6,006 nucleotides of DNA, taken from assembly GCA_022448705.1 (NCBI GenBank), contig JAKUUF010000095.1, positions 1-6,006 of the forward strand, given 5' to 3'. A program made the translations under genes and the position numbers. Numbering within the stretch: position 1 is the first letter of the stretch; each line of letters begins with the position of its first letter. Source of the DNA: SAR324 cluster bacterium. Lineage in GTDB: Bacteria; SAR324; NAC60-12. This document shows positions 5,960 to 6,006 of the stretch, in pieces. The notes under the pieces were generated by a model. The model saw only the letters and a list, made by a program, of their open reading frames with translations. It made no database searches and was not told where the DNA came from.

Positions 5960-6006
5960 TTCCTGCATCACCTCTTCTTTGTTGAAGCTGGCGCCATTTT
6001 AAGCAT

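Overview
The window looks like chromosomal DNA from a Gram-negative bacterium, probably a proteobacterium or a close relative, with moderately low GC. The reasons are an outer-membrane MlaA homologue, a periplasmic MlaC homologue and a SohB-type S49 peptidase, which I know mainly from Gammaproteobacteria. The species cannot be fixed from the sequence. No mobile element, CRISPR array, rRNA or tRNA was found.

Layout. (1) Positions 1-1586, minus strand: a tight three-gene operon read right to left, mlaA-like, then mlaC-like, then the first 36 codons of a probable RND-superfamily membrane transporter that runs off the left edge. The genes are 2 nt apart or overlap by 1 nt. A consensus -35 box lies just upstream of mlaA. 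(2) Positions 1587-1931: about 345 bp with no convincing gene. (3) Positions 1932-3140, minus strand: a 12-helix MFS transporter of unknown substrate. (4) Positions 3141-3244: a short divergent intergenic region. It has a perfect 8-bp inverted repeat whose loop holds a consensus Shine-Dalgarno sequence (on the minus strand), a three-codon mini-ORF placed at ideal distance from it, and an AAAT repeat beside the sohB start. (5) Positions 3245-4381, plus strand: a SohB-like membrane-anchored serine-lysine protease. (6) Positions 4399-5904, minus strand, convergent with sohB: an atypical 501-residue D-2-hydroxyacid dehydrogenase. (7) Positions 5905-6006: its upstream region, with a small palindrome and possibly the tail of an upstream gene.

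How the genes work together. Only the mlaA-mlaC-RND set forms an evident functional unit: lipid shuttling between outer membrane, periplasm and inner membrane, in an arrangement like the hopanoid-associated HpnN/HpnM type rather than the classical MlaFEDB ABC system. MFS, sohB and the dehydrogenase look like independent single-gene units. The points most worth a second look are the dehydrogenase (catalytic Glu apparently missing, glycine-rich insertion, unfamiliar C-terminal domain), the acidic-aromatic segment and absent lipobox of MlaA, and the inverted repeat with mini-ORF between MFS and sohB.
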